Shown: piece after piece, positions 1 through 6,147 of the stretch
Position numbering within the stretch: the first letter of the stretch is position 1
Layout: each line of letters begins with the position of its first letter
The notes under the pieces: generated by a model
The model's database searches: none
Seen by the model: the letters and a program-made list of their open reading frames with translations, nothing else
What the model was told of the DNA's origin: nothing
Assembly (NCBI GenBank): GCA_020854015.1
Contig: JADZGG010000253.1
Span: 1 to 6,769 of the forward strand
Direction: 5' to 3'
Origin: Flavobacteriales bacterium
GTDB lineage: Bacteria > Bacteroidota > Bacteroidia > Flavobacteriales_F > PHOS-HE28
Length of the DNA stretch: 6,769 bases
Position numbers and translations under genes: made by a program

Positions 1-30
1 CACGCTCAGTACGGAGATGTGATGTTTCAT
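1..30 (-). CDS. Possible 5' end of a minus-strand gene running off the left edge
   Basis: An ATG on the minus strand at 30-28 opens a frame reading MKHHISVLSV, which continues off the window. It lies about 90 bases beyond a terminator-like hairpin that closes the neighbouring minus-strand gene, which is where the next co-directional gene would be expected to start. Lys just after Met and a hydrophobic run would suit a signal peptide. Only ten codons are visible, there is no clear promoter or ribosome binding site, and the plus strand is also open here, so this is a guess from position. Confidence 0.2.
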   Translation of the reverse strand, partial: MKHHISVLSV

Positions 31-122
31 GCTGTGAAGTTCGCCGGATACCCTGTGCGCGTATCACATTCCGGAGGAACGGACCGGGACAAGGTCGAGC
101 GGTTCCGAAGGCATGGAAAAGG

Positions 123-150
123 AAAAGCCCCCGCCTGAGCAGGGGCCTTC
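123..150 (-). terminator. Rho-independent terminator after the beta-barrel gene
   Basis: On the minus strand the RNA would read AAGG-CCCC, a loop of about ten bases, then GGGG-CTT, with one bulged base (146). It runs directly into a broken U tract, TTTTCCTTTT (126-117). The pairing arms are 126-131 and 142-148. It begins about 36 bases after the stop codon of the outer-membrane barrel gene. On the plus strand the hairpin is followed by CCTTCCCG rather than a T run, so it should act mainly on minus-strand transcripts. A truncated element of the same design sits at the right edge of the window. Confidence 0.7.
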
Positions 151-158
151 CCGTTCGT

Positions 159-176
159 TCCGTGTTCCGGCACGGA
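159..176 (-). other. Short 6-bp hairpin between stop codon and terminator
   Basis: TCCGTG (159-164) and CACGGA (171-176) are perfect reverse complements around a six-base loop. The hairpin sits 7 bases past the TAG stop codon (184-186) of the minus-strand barrel gene and upstream of its terminator hairpin. It has no T tract of its own. It may stabilise the 3' end of the mRNA or be chance; a 6-bp stem is short in a GC-rich genome. Confidence 0.35.
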
Positions 177-183
177 CCTAGCA

Positions 184-798
184 CTACTCGTTGTCGTCGT
201 TGCCGATGTTCACTCCGAGGGTAAGACCGTAGGTGATGTAGCGGCTGTCGATGTCCTTCACCACGATCACGTCGTTGTCGAACACCCTGCTCAGTCCGAA
301 GCTCACGCTCGGCTCCAGGCTGATCAGGCCCATGTCGAAGCCCAGGGCCGCGTCAATGTTCCAGATGCCCTTGTTGAACGCACCGTCGTCGTAGCTGATC
401 TTGTCGCCCTTCACATCGGTGCTCAACAGAACATCGTACGTGGGACCTACGGCAAAGCGCATGTCGAATTGGTAGGTGTCGATGATACGGTAGCCCACCA
501 TGGCTTTCAGCTTCAGGTTCGTGCGCACCAGGTTGTCCTCGAAGGCGATCGTATCACCTGTGGCGCTAACTATCGTGGTGTTGCGGCCGAAGAAGGCACC
601 GGGTTGCAGGTACAGGCGGTCACCGAAGCGAAGGTCCGCACCTAGCTGCCAGCCAGCGGCGCCCTTGTATTTCACCCCAGGGGAAGGGTTGGTGAGGTTC
701 TGATAGGTGAGGCCCGCCTGGGGGTTCACTTGGAATTGGGCCATCGCGGCCGTGCCACACACGCTGCCCACCAACAGGGCGAAGAGTTGCTTTTTCAT
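184..798 (-). CDS. Outer-membrane beta-barrel protein
   Basis: A 204-residue protein with a signal peptide at residues 1-20: MKKQ, a hydrophobic stretch, then AMA before Gln21. The mature part alternates short amphipathic strands with turns rich in Asp, Asn and Gly (for example WQLGADLRF, LYLQPGAFFG, FDMRFAVGPTYDVLL, YITYGLTLGVNIG). This is the pattern of the small porin-like barrels (OMP_b-brl / PorT-like families) common in Bacteroidota. The closing strand is followed by a polar tail, GNDDNE. No plug, OmpA-like or enzymatic domain is present. I chose the ATG at 798 because the frame stays open upstream to 888 but those 30 residues are not signal-like, and MKKQ opens a canonical signal peptide. 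It is divergent from the secreted hydrolase, with 180 bases between starts, and has its own terminator. Predicted location is the outer membrane; ligand and role are unknown. Confidence is high for gene and class, low for function. Confidence 0.85.
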   Translation of the reverse strand: MKKQLFALLVGSVCGTAAMAQFQVNPQAGLTYQNLTNPSPGVKYKGAAGWQLGADLRFGDRLYLQPGAFFGRNTTIVSATGDTIAFEDNLVRTNLKLKAMVGYRIIDTYQFDMRFAVGPTYDVLLSTDVKGDKISYDDGAFNKGIWNIDAALGFDMGLISLEPSVSFGLSRVFDNDVIVVKDIDSRYITYGLTLGVNIGNDDNE

Positions 799-978
799 GG
801 TTGCGATCGATTGATCTGGCCGCGAAGTTCCAATCTGTGTGCCAATGTGGAAAATGTGAGGGAGGACGGGCGCTCGGATCGTTCCCAACGGTCAATGGAC
901 GCTGACTTCAGCACATCCGTCGGATCGGTCGTAACCGTGACCCGATACCACCTAGCTTTCCGCTCCAACCTGCAGAAC
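799..978. promoter_or_regulatory. Divergent intergenic region between barrel gene and hydrolase gene
   Basis: This 180-base gap separates two divergent starts and must hold both promoters. On the plus side the best candidate is the -7-like box at 953-960. On the minus side I see only weak candidates, such as GAACTTCG (minus strand, around 825) with TTTC about 19 bases upstream, which fits the TAnnTTTG consensus poorly. There is no strong inverted repeat, riboswitch-like fold or small ORF. Both neighbouring frames stay open into the gap, but the codons there do not give signal peptides. Confidence 0.5.
953..960 (+). promoter_or_regulatory. Possible -7 box of the hydrolase gene
   Basis: TAGCTTTC matches five of the six fixed positions of the Bacteroidota -7 consensus TAnnTTTG. 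It lies 18 bases before the ATG at 979, which would give a leader of roughly ten bases. No TTG or TTTG -33 element is visible at the usual 19-base distance, so this is tentative. Confidence 0.3.
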
Positions 979-2202
979 ATGATCCGGATCGCTACGCTCT
1001 CCTCGCTGCTTCTCCTTGCATTCAGTTCAGCCAACGCCCAGTCCGATTGCGGTACAGGGCGGTATACCGATCCCCTGTACTTCGACAGCGTCAGTGTCCT
1101 GTCCGGTGTGGTCTACGGCGCCAACAACGGTGTCAACGGACAACCTCAGACGCTGTTGCTGGATGTGTATCAGCCTGTTGGCGACACCTTCCAGGACCGT
1201 CCGGTGGTGATCGTGGCGTTCGGCGGTTCGTTCATCGCAGGCACACGACAGGACGTGGCTGAGCTATGCCAGGCCTTCGCGCACCGTGGTTATGTGGCCA
1301 TCGCGCCGGACTACCGCATCGGCTTCTTCTTTCCCACCGAGGCCACCACCACCCGCGCCGTGGTGCGTTGCATGCATGACTTGAAAGCCTGCGTCCGTTT
1401 CTTGCGGAAGTCCGTGGCTGAAGATGGCGACCCCTATGGTATCGACACTGATCGCATCATCGTGGGTGGCGTTAGTGCCGGAGCCATCGGGGCCCTGCAT
1501 TGCACCTACCTGGACCAATCGTCCGAGATACCCCCGATCCTGTTCGGTGACACCGCGACCACAGGTGGGGTGGAAGGCCTGAGCGGATCGCAGGGCTACA
1601 GCAGTGATGTGCTCGCGTGCTACAGCCTGAGCGGTGCCATCGGCGACACCACCTGGATCCAGGCAGGCGATCAGCCCTTGTGCAGCATTCATGAAGTCGG
1701 GGACGGTGTGGTGCCCTACGGGACCATGGAAGTGAGCGTGGTCGGCATTCCCACCGGCCTCATGGCTTCCGGTTCCGCGGACATCCATCCGCGTTTCGAC
1801 CATCTGGGGATCCCAAACTGTTTCCTCAGCTATCCCGGTACAGGACACGTCGGCTACCTCACGTCCGACCCGGTGACCAGCTTGGAGTTCGTTGCCGAGT
1901 TCTGCGCGAACATGGTCTGCGGGCCGGCTCCTTCCTGTGGGACGCTGTACGCCGCTGTACCTGAACTCGGCAACGACTTGTTCAGCGCCTACCCGAATCC
2001 GACCTCCGGCCTTGTCACGCTGAACCTGAGCGAAGCCACCGACATCTCCATTCTGGCCGCTGACGGCCGTTGCGTGAAGCGTCTCCGCCTCAATGCAGGT
2101 CAGTCCACGATCGATGTACAGGAGCTGCCTGATGGCCTGTACATCCTTCGGCCCGAAGGTGATCGCACTGCATCACTGCGAATAGTGAAGTCCACGAACT
2201 GA
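979..2202 (+). CDS. Secreted alpha/beta-hydrolase (esterase-like) with T9SS C-terminal sorting domain
   Basis: A 407-residue protein in three parts. Residues 1-20 are a signal peptide ending SANAQ. Residues ~40-312 are an alpha/beta-hydrolase domain. Residues ~333-407 are a type A T9SS sorting domain that starts YPNPTSG (338-344) and ends with DGLYILR and a short basic strand. In the hydrolase domain, AFGGSF (80-85) fits the oxyanion-hole loop and APDYR (109-113) follows it. GVSAG (164-168) is the nucleophile elbow with Ser166; GDG (241-243) offers Asp242 and GTGHVGY (287-293) offers His290, completing a plausible triad. Numerous Cys residues suggest disulphides, as expected outside the cell. 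The family covers carboxylesterases, feruloyl/acetyl xylan esterases and lipases; the substrate cannot be read from sequence. The start at 979 was chosen because the frame is open from 730 but only MIRIATLSS begins a signal peptide. It should be exported by Sec, then moved by T9SS to the surface or medium with the tail removed. It ends 10 bases from the convergent DUF4421 gene. Confidence 0.88.
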   Translation: MIRIATLSSLLLLAFSSANAQSDCGTGRYTDPLYFDSVSVLSGVVYGANNGVNGQPQTLLLDVYQPVGDTFQDRPVVIVAFGGSFIAGTRQDVAELCQAFAHRGYVAIAPDYRIGFFFPTEATTTRAVVRCMHDLKACVRFLRKSVAEDGDPYGIDTDRIIVGGVSAGAIGALHCTYLDQSSEIPPILFGDTATTGGVEGLSGSQGYSSDVLACYSLSGAIGDTTWIQAGDQPLCSIHEVGDGVVPYGTMEVSVVGIPTGLMASGSADIHPRFDHLGIPNCFLSYPGTGHVGYLTSDPVTSLEFVAEFCANMVCGPAPSCGTLYAAVPELGNDLFSAYPNPTSGLVTLNLSEATDISILAADGRCVKRLRLNAGQSTIDVQELPDGLYILRPEGDRTASLRIVKSTN

Positions 2203-2212
2203 GAAGAGACGC

Positions 2213-3292
2213 TCAGAGCCCGACGCGCCGCATGAAGCCGCTGTTCGGTGGTCGGAACCGGATGCCAAGGGCAAAGCGCACCGTCGTATAGCTCGTGCCC
2301 AACTTCACTTCTTCGGTCACATCCCCGGAATTCACGTAGGTGGCCAAGGTGAAACCGGTGTACCATTTCGAGCCGTTGTAGCCGAGCCCTGCACGGAATT
2401 CGCTCACACTGCATCCGACCCAGTCGCTTGACTGTTCCGTTGTGCCCACGGGCCTGAGCGCGATCCGCTGCACGCCCACACCCGGCAACAGGAACAGGTT
2501 GATGTAGCCCTTGCCCCAGAAGGTGAACGTGTGGGTGTATCCCGCCTTCACGGCCAGGATGTAGCGTTGCAACCGGTCGAACTGTACGTCCGGGGCATAG
2601 TTGAGCGCCTGGTATGCGGGCACCACGCTTCCTTCCGCCGTGATCCGTGAGTACCAGAAGCTACCGCCTACCACGGCCGTGCCCGCGCTGCGCCGTTGTC
2701 GTTCCATCTGGCTGGTCGCCGCCTTCTGCGAAAAGCGGTGTCGCTTGTTGAAGCCGTAATTCGCTGTGGCCATGAACGTGTTGCTCTCCAGGTCGCTACG
2801 CGTGGGGTAGGGGTCGCCCGGCACCCAGGTGCTGTCCACTTTCAAGGGGTCCTCCGCATAGAAGCCCTTGCTGGTGTTCCAGATAGCGCGCATCCATAGG
2901 TGCCTGCCGGTGGCGCCCAGGCCGAAGGTGCGCGACTCGCTGACGCCTTTGGCGGGATCGACCGGATCCAGCTTCGGTGCGGCGAAGGTCGCTTCCACGG
3001 AAAGCCAGTTCAGGTCCACCGCGAAACCGTACTGCACTGCCGAGTTGGTGGCGTAGGACAAGGAGCCACCTTGCTTGTCCTCGATATCCACACCGAAGTT
3101 CTGGTTGTAGACCACACCGCTCACCACAAGCGAATTGGGGAAGCGAAGCACGTAGGTGGAGTCGTACTTCGGCGGGGCCAGGCTATCCTCGAACAGGAGC
3201 TTCTGCACCTTGTCCGTGAGCTGCGCGTGCATGGGGACGCCGAGCAGAGCGAAGAGAAGAACCGACCATGCTCGTCCGCCCCGTTTCGCCAT
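2213..3292 (-). CDS. DUF4421-family exported protein, probable outer-membrane barrel
   Basis: A 359-residue protein with a signal peptide at 1-23 (MAKRGGRAW, hydrophobic core, PMHAQ). Features I recognise as the Bacteroidota DUF4421 pattern are: a FPNSLVVSG strand (51-59); YGFAVDLNWLSVEATFAAP (88-105), the place of the usual 'G..YKWL...f.~P' block; RTFGLGATGRHLWMRA (120-135); KGFYAEDP (141-148); NYGFNKRHRFSQKAA (177-191); RRSAGTAVVGGSFWYS (199-214); and GYTHTFTFWGKGYINLFLLPGVG near the C-terminus. Alternating hydrophobic strands throughout and a last strand of the type YTTVRFALGIRFR point to an outer-membrane beta-barrel. The biochemical role of the family is unknown to me. The start was placed at 3292 because the 23 extra upstream residues in the open frame overlap the nuclease gene and are not signal-like. 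It lies 16 bases after the stop of the secreted nuclease gene, so the two are probably co-transcribed. No terminator is visible after its TGA; it converges with the hydrolase gene. Confidence 0.8.
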   Translation of the reverse strand: MAKRGGRAWSVLLFALLGVPMHAQLTDKVQKLLFEDSLAPPKYDSTYVLRFPNSLVVSGVVYNQNFGVDIEDKQGGSLSYATNSAVQYGFAVDLNWLSVEATFAAPKLDPVDPAKGVSESRTFGLGATGRHLWMRAIWNTSKGFYAEDPLKVDSTWVPGDPYPTRSDLESNTFMATANYGFNKRHRFSQKAATSQMERQRRSAGTAVVGGSFWYSRITAEGSVVPAYQALNYAPDVQFDRLQRYILAVKAGYTHTFTFWGKGYINLFLLPGVGVQRIALRPVGTTEQSSDWVGCSVSEFRAGLGYNGSKWYTGFTLATYVNSGDVTEEVKLGTSYTTVRFALGIRFRPPNSGFMRRVGL

Positions 3293-3308
3293 GGCCTCGT
3301 ATTCAGGT

Positions 3309-4325
3309 TCAGCGCACGAACCGCAGGACACGCTGTCCCACGCGGACCATGTAAGTGCCACTGGTCAATGTGGGCAGGGTCACCGTGCTTGACGTGAAGC
3401 GGCCTGACCATGTGCTTCGCCCCAAAGCATCGAGCACCTCCACCAAGGAGCCATCGGGAACTACACCGTCCAGGTGCAGCATATCCTCGTTGACCCAGAG
3501 ATGGAGCGAGGAGGCTTCGGCTCCTTCAATACCGGCCGTTGGCCCCCACACGTAGGCCACCCATTCGGGATGATCGATGTAGGGGTTGCGGTTCTGCTGC
3601 ACGGCGTAGATGGCGTTGTTCCGGTCCACTTCCTTCTGGCTTACGGGATCCTGCGCGTGCCACTGCATAAGCAGGTTCGTGGCCCAGATGTTCAGATCAC
3701 CGGCAGCGATCATGTCGCAGGACCAGGTTGAGACCTGAGGCATGTAGCGCGTCATCAGGTAGAAGTAGCCGCGCGCCAGGTCACCCTTGTATTCATCGAT
3801 CGGCTCGCAGACCGTGTTGGAATAACCCGGCCAGTTGCTGGGTCCCACTTTGGTTCCGTTCAGCGACACCCAATCCACGCTACCCACGCGACCATAGGGG
3901 AGATCACCGCGGTGCCCGTTCACCACACCGTCCGTAGGGTAGATGTGGAAGAGGTCCGAGACGGTGGGTACAGCGCTATTGAACCAGCTCTGCGGAAAGC
4001 TATGCTCGCGGTTGTAGCAATCGCCTTCGTTGCTGTACTGACCGCATTGGTCAGTGCCGAAAGTGAACAGGTACGGTTCCGCGCCGCCCGGGTTGTCGCT
4101 GTAGATGTCCCACACCTTGCCGTCCGAACGATCATCCGTGCTCGGGAAGAAGGACCAGAGCTGGTTGTACTGATAGGCCACGTGGTTGTCGATGATGCCG
4201 TACAGCGCGGTCTTCAGTGGCTGCCCGGAAAGCCCCAGCGCCGGGTCGTAATAGCCGGGTGGCGGCTGACCGAAGGCCAGAGCGGACTGGCCGATCACCA
4301 GAACGGAAATGAGGGTGCGCTGCAT
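3309..4325 (-). CDS. Secreted endonuclease I-family nuclease with C-terminal sorting-like domain
   Basis: A 338-residue protein. Residues 1-20 are a signal peptide (MQRTLISVLV to AFGQ). Residues ~25-262 are an endonuclease I (EndA/NucM/Vvn-type, beta-beta-alpha metal) domain. CYNREHSFPQSWF (103-115) is the catalytic core, in which His108 should be the general base and Glu107 a metal ligand by comparison with Vibrio Vvn. DLFHIYPTDGVVNGHRGDLPYG (124-145) is the second conserved block, with Asn136 a likely metal ligand. ARGYFYLMTRYM (184-195) and NRNPYIDHPEWVAYVWG (245-261) are the usual later blocks. Residues ~272-338 (LHLWVNEDMLHL, VEVLDALGR, LTSGTYMVRVG) resemble a T9SS sorting domain without the YPNP opening. 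The expected action is sequence-nonspecific, Mg-dependent cutting of DNA or RNA outside the cell, for nutrient scavenging or matrix turnover. Start at 4325: the 27 residues upstream in the open frame run into the divergent flavoprotein gene and precede the signal peptide. An oddity is RGD where many relatives have R-x-N. Probably co-transcribed with the DUF4421 gene. Confidence 0.9.
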   Translation of the reverse strand: MQRTLISVLVIGQSALAFGQPPPGYYDPALGLSGQPLKTALYGIIDNHVAYQYNQLWSFFPSTDDRSDGKVWDIYSDNPGGAEPYLFTFGTDQCGQYSNEGDCYNREHSFPQSWFNSAVPTVSDLFHIYPTDGVVNGHRGDLPYGRVGSVDWVSLNGTKVGPSNWPGYSNTVCEPIDEYKGDLARGYFYLMTRYMPQVSTWSCDMIAAGDLNIWATNLLMQWHAQDPVSQKEVDRNNAIYAVQQNRNPYIDHPEWVAYVWGPTAGIEGAEASSLHLWVNEDMLHLDGVVPDGSLVEVLDALGRSTWSGRFTSSTVTLPTLTSGTYMVRVGQRVLRFVR

Positions 4326-4329
4326 GCAC

Positions 4330-4337
4330 CAAAGGTA
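4330..4337 (-). promoter_or_regulatory. -7 box of the nuclease/DUF4421 unit
   Basis: On the minus strand the octamer reads TACCTTTG, a perfect match to the Bacteroidota -7 consensus TAnnTTTG. Only four bases (GTGC) separate it from the nuclease ATG at 4325, so transcription would begin at or next to the start codon and the mRNA would be leaderless or nearly so. No TTG/TTTG is visible at the -33 position, which would fall inside the divergent flavoprotein gene. Confidence 0.55.
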
Positions 4338-4344
4338 GACCGCG

Positions 4345-4352
4345 CACCTTTG
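4345..4352 (+). promoter_or_regulatory. -7-like box of the flavoprotein gene
   Basis: CACCTTTG matches five of the six fixed positions of TAnnTTTG. It ends four bases (CACC) before the ATG at 4357, exactly the spacing of the opposing nuclease box. A near-leaderless transcript is implied. No -33 element is recognisable; its place would overlap the nuclease start codon. Confidence 0.45.
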
Positions 4353-4356
4353 CACC

Positions 4357-5565
4357 ATGCGCATCGTGGTGATCGGGGGGGGAGCGGCCGGGTTCTTTGC
4401 GGCCATTAGTGCACGTGCACATCATCCAGGCGCCACCGTCACGCTTCTGGAGAAGAGCGACAAGTTGCTTGCCAAGGTGCGGGTGAGCGGGGGCGGACGC
4501 TGCAACGTGACGCACGCCTGTGACACCAACAAGGAACTTGCCCGCCACTACCCGCGCGGCGAACGCTTCCTGCGCAAGGCCTTCGAGCAGTTCACCGTGA
4601 AGGACACCATCGGATGGTTCGCGGAACGGGGCGTGGAGCTGAAGACCGAAGCCGACGGACGCATGTTCCCCATTTCGGACAGCTCGGAGACCATCATCGA
4701 GGCCTTGCTAGGCGAAGCGGAACGCCTTGGCGTGAAGGTGAGGCAACGCACGCCCGTACTGCGCTTGAAGCGCGCGGACGACCGCTGGATGGTCCATACG
4801 GAGAAAGAGGTGCTACCCGCAGAACGTGTGATCATCGCCACGGGGGGCAGCCCGAAACTGGAGGGCCTGCAATGGCTCGCGGACCTTGGCCATCGCATTG
4901 TGCCGCCGGTGCCATCGCTGTTCACCTTCAACCTGCCGAACGAGCCGCTGCGCGAACTCATGGGCGTTGTGGCCGACCCAGTGCTCGTGCGGATCGCCGG
5001 AACCAAGCTTGAAAGCACCGGCCCCTTGCTGGTGACGCATTGGGGCTTCAGCGGACCGGCTGTGTTGCGGCTCAGTGCCTGGGGTGCACGCGAACTACAG
5101 GCCGCCAACTACACCTTCACCGTGAACGTGAACTGGACCGGGGGACGGAACGAGGAGCTGATCCGCAGCGAACTGCAAGCACTGCGCACCGACCAGGCCA
5201 AGCGTAAGCTGAAAAACGCGATCCCCTTCCTGCTGCCCGCCCGCAGCTGGGAATTCCTGCTCCGCAAGGTGCAGATGGACCCTGAACTGGCCTGCGAACA
5301 CCTCGGTCGCAAGGAGCTGAACCGCTTGGTGAACGCCTTGACCAACGACGCCTACCAGGCCAGCGGCAAGACCACCTTCAAGGAGGAGTTCGTGACGGCT
5401 GGGGGTGTTTCACTGGAAGATGTGGAGCCGCGCACCATGCAGAGCCGGGTCGCACCCGGTCTGTACTTCGCCGGGGAGGTGCTGGATATCGACGGCATCA
5501 CAGGTGGGTTCAACTTCCAAGCCGCATGGACCACTGGATGGATCGCTGGGAAGCTCGAGCCCTGA
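4357..5565 (+). CDS. HI0933/YhiN-family NAD(P)/FAD-dependent flavoprotein
   Basis: A 402-residue cytoplasmic flavoprotein, close to the ~400 residues usual for the HI0933/YhiN (TIGR00275-type) family, also labelled BaiN-like or aminoacetone oxidase-like. The Rossmann FAD motif IGGGAAG occupies residues 6-12, with Glu32 at the end of the second strand (LLEKS) for the ribose. The family signature SGGGRCNVTH is at 44-53. A second nucleotide-site strand reads VIIATGGSPKLEG (~158-170). The middle domain contains VPSLFTFNL and the conserved THWGFSGPAVLRLS block. The C-terminal FAD-closing block is LYFAGEVLDIDGITGGFNFQ (369-388), followed by AAWTTGWIAG. It has no signal peptide or membrane segment. 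The physiological reaction is not settled for most family members, so I give no substrate. The start is supported by the Rossmann motif directly after Met and by the upstream -7 box. It diverges from the nuclease gene with 31 bases between starts and converges on the M23 peptidase gene. Codons 7-9 contain a run of eight G. Confidence 0.93.
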   Translation: MRIVVIGGGAAGFFAAISARAHHPGATVTLLEKSDKLLAKVRVSGGGRCNVTHACDTNKELARHYPRGERFLRKAFEQFTVKDTIGWFAERGVELKTEADGRMFPISDSSETIIEALLGEAERLGVKVRQRTPVLRLKRADDRWMVHTEKEVLPAERVIIATGGSPKLEGLQWLADLGHRIVPPVPSLFTFNLPNEPLRELMGVVADPVLVRIAGTKLESTGPLLVTHWGFSGPAVLRLSAWGARELQAANYTFTVNVNWTGGRNEELIRSELQALRTDQAKRKLKNAIPFLLPARSWEFLLRKVQMDPELACEHLGRKELNRLVNALTNDAYQASGKTTFKEEFVTAGGVSLEDVEPRTMQSRVAPGLYFAGEVLDIDGITGGFNFQAAWTTGWIAGKLEP

Positions 5566-5586
5566 ACTGGCCGGTGGCCTAGGACC

Positions 5587-6114
5587 TCAGGTCGCGCTAT
5601 TGAGCAGCGGTGTCGGGTCCACGTACCACATTCTCCGCCAGCCGTGCGGCCCGTTGCGTGCCTTCCAGGGATGCGGAACGAGCGTCATGATCGTGTAGTG
5701 CAGGTGAGCAGGCTTTCCAGCAGCATTGCCCGTGTTGCCGACGGTGCCGATCGCTTCGCCTGCGCTAACCCATGTGCCAGAGGATGTACGAATGTCATTC
5801 AAGTGTGCGAAGTAGTGCAAACGCCATTTCGGGCCGAGCACCAGCACCACCTTGCCACCCCGCCCCAGCACACCCGTATACACTACAAGGCCGCTCGTGG
5901 CACTGTTGACCGGTGTTCCCGCCTTCGCGAAAATGTCCACGCCCTTGTGCGTCACGCTCTTTTCCCACGGGTGGTACCAGTAGCTGCGTTGGTCGTAGCT
6001 CCGCCGGTCCGCACCTTGCACGGGCACCCGCCAGTGTTCTGGAATGAGCAGGCCGATCGCCGTGACCACCAACAGGGTCAGGAACAGGTTCCGCAGTCGG
6101 CGACGCATGATCAT
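5587..6114 (-). CDS. M23-family (LytM-type) peptidoglycan metallopeptidase, membrane-anchored
   Basis: A 175-residue protein: a basic N-terminus (MIMRRRLR), one hydrophobic segment at residues 10-24 acting as signal anchor or uncleaved signal, then a compact M23 domain at ~45-150. Zinc ligands are His56 and Asp60 in HKGVD and His139 in HLHY. His104 in YFAHL and His137 in HLHY are the expected catalytic histidines. GTVGNTGNAAGKPAHLHY (123-140) is the typical closing block. With all five residues present the enzyme should be active, unlike EnvC/NlpD-type degenerate LytM proteins. M23 enzymes cut peptide cross-links of peptidoglycan; here the active site would face the periplasm. There is no coiled coil, LysM or SH3 domain, so it is a minimal version. 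Met3 (6108) is an equally possible start. It lies 33 bases downstream of the small secreted protein gene on the same strand and is probably co-transcribed with it; it ends 21 bases from the convergent flavoprotein gene. Confidence 0.9.
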   Translation of the reverse strand: MIMRRRLRNLFLTLLVVTAIGLLIPEHWRVPVQGADRRSYDQRSYWYHPWEKSVTHKGVDIFAKAGTPVNSATSGLVVYTGVLGRGGKVVLVLGPKWRLHYFAHLNDIRTSSGTWVSAGEAIGTVGNTGNAAGKPAHLHYTIMTLVPHPWKARNGPHGWRRMWYVDPTPLLNSAT

Positions 6115-6147
6115 GGAACGCGGATGCGTGGGTGAAGCGTGTGTTCC

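Noticed and set aside
1..138. Open plus-strand frame from the left edge to TGA at 136-138, as a C-terminal gene fragment
   Set aside because: Its stop lies in the loop of the minus-facing terminator, the residues show no family pattern I recognise, and the end (GKGKAPA) is just the terminator's A and GCCCC runs read as codons. It cannot be excluded without the sequence to the left.
799..888. 30-residue N-terminal extension of the barrel protein
   Set aside because: The extension lacks signal character and precedes an ideal MKKQ signal peptide.
730..978. N-terminal extension of the hydrolase gene
   Set aside because: The frame is open, but the 83 extra residues overlap the divergent barrel gene and would bury the signal peptide that begins at 979.
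1264..1848. Long minus-strand open frame inside the hydrolase gene
   Set aside because: It is an antisense shadow in GC-rich coding DNA; the plus-strand frame contains the catalytic motifs and the sorting domain.
4326..4406. 27-residue extension of the nuclease start
   Set aside because: It overlaps the divergent flavoprotein coding sequence and its promoter and places residues ahead of the signal peptide.
5569..5579. GGCC-GGT-GGCC as a bidirectional terminator
   Set aside because: It has a four-base stem and no T tract on either side.
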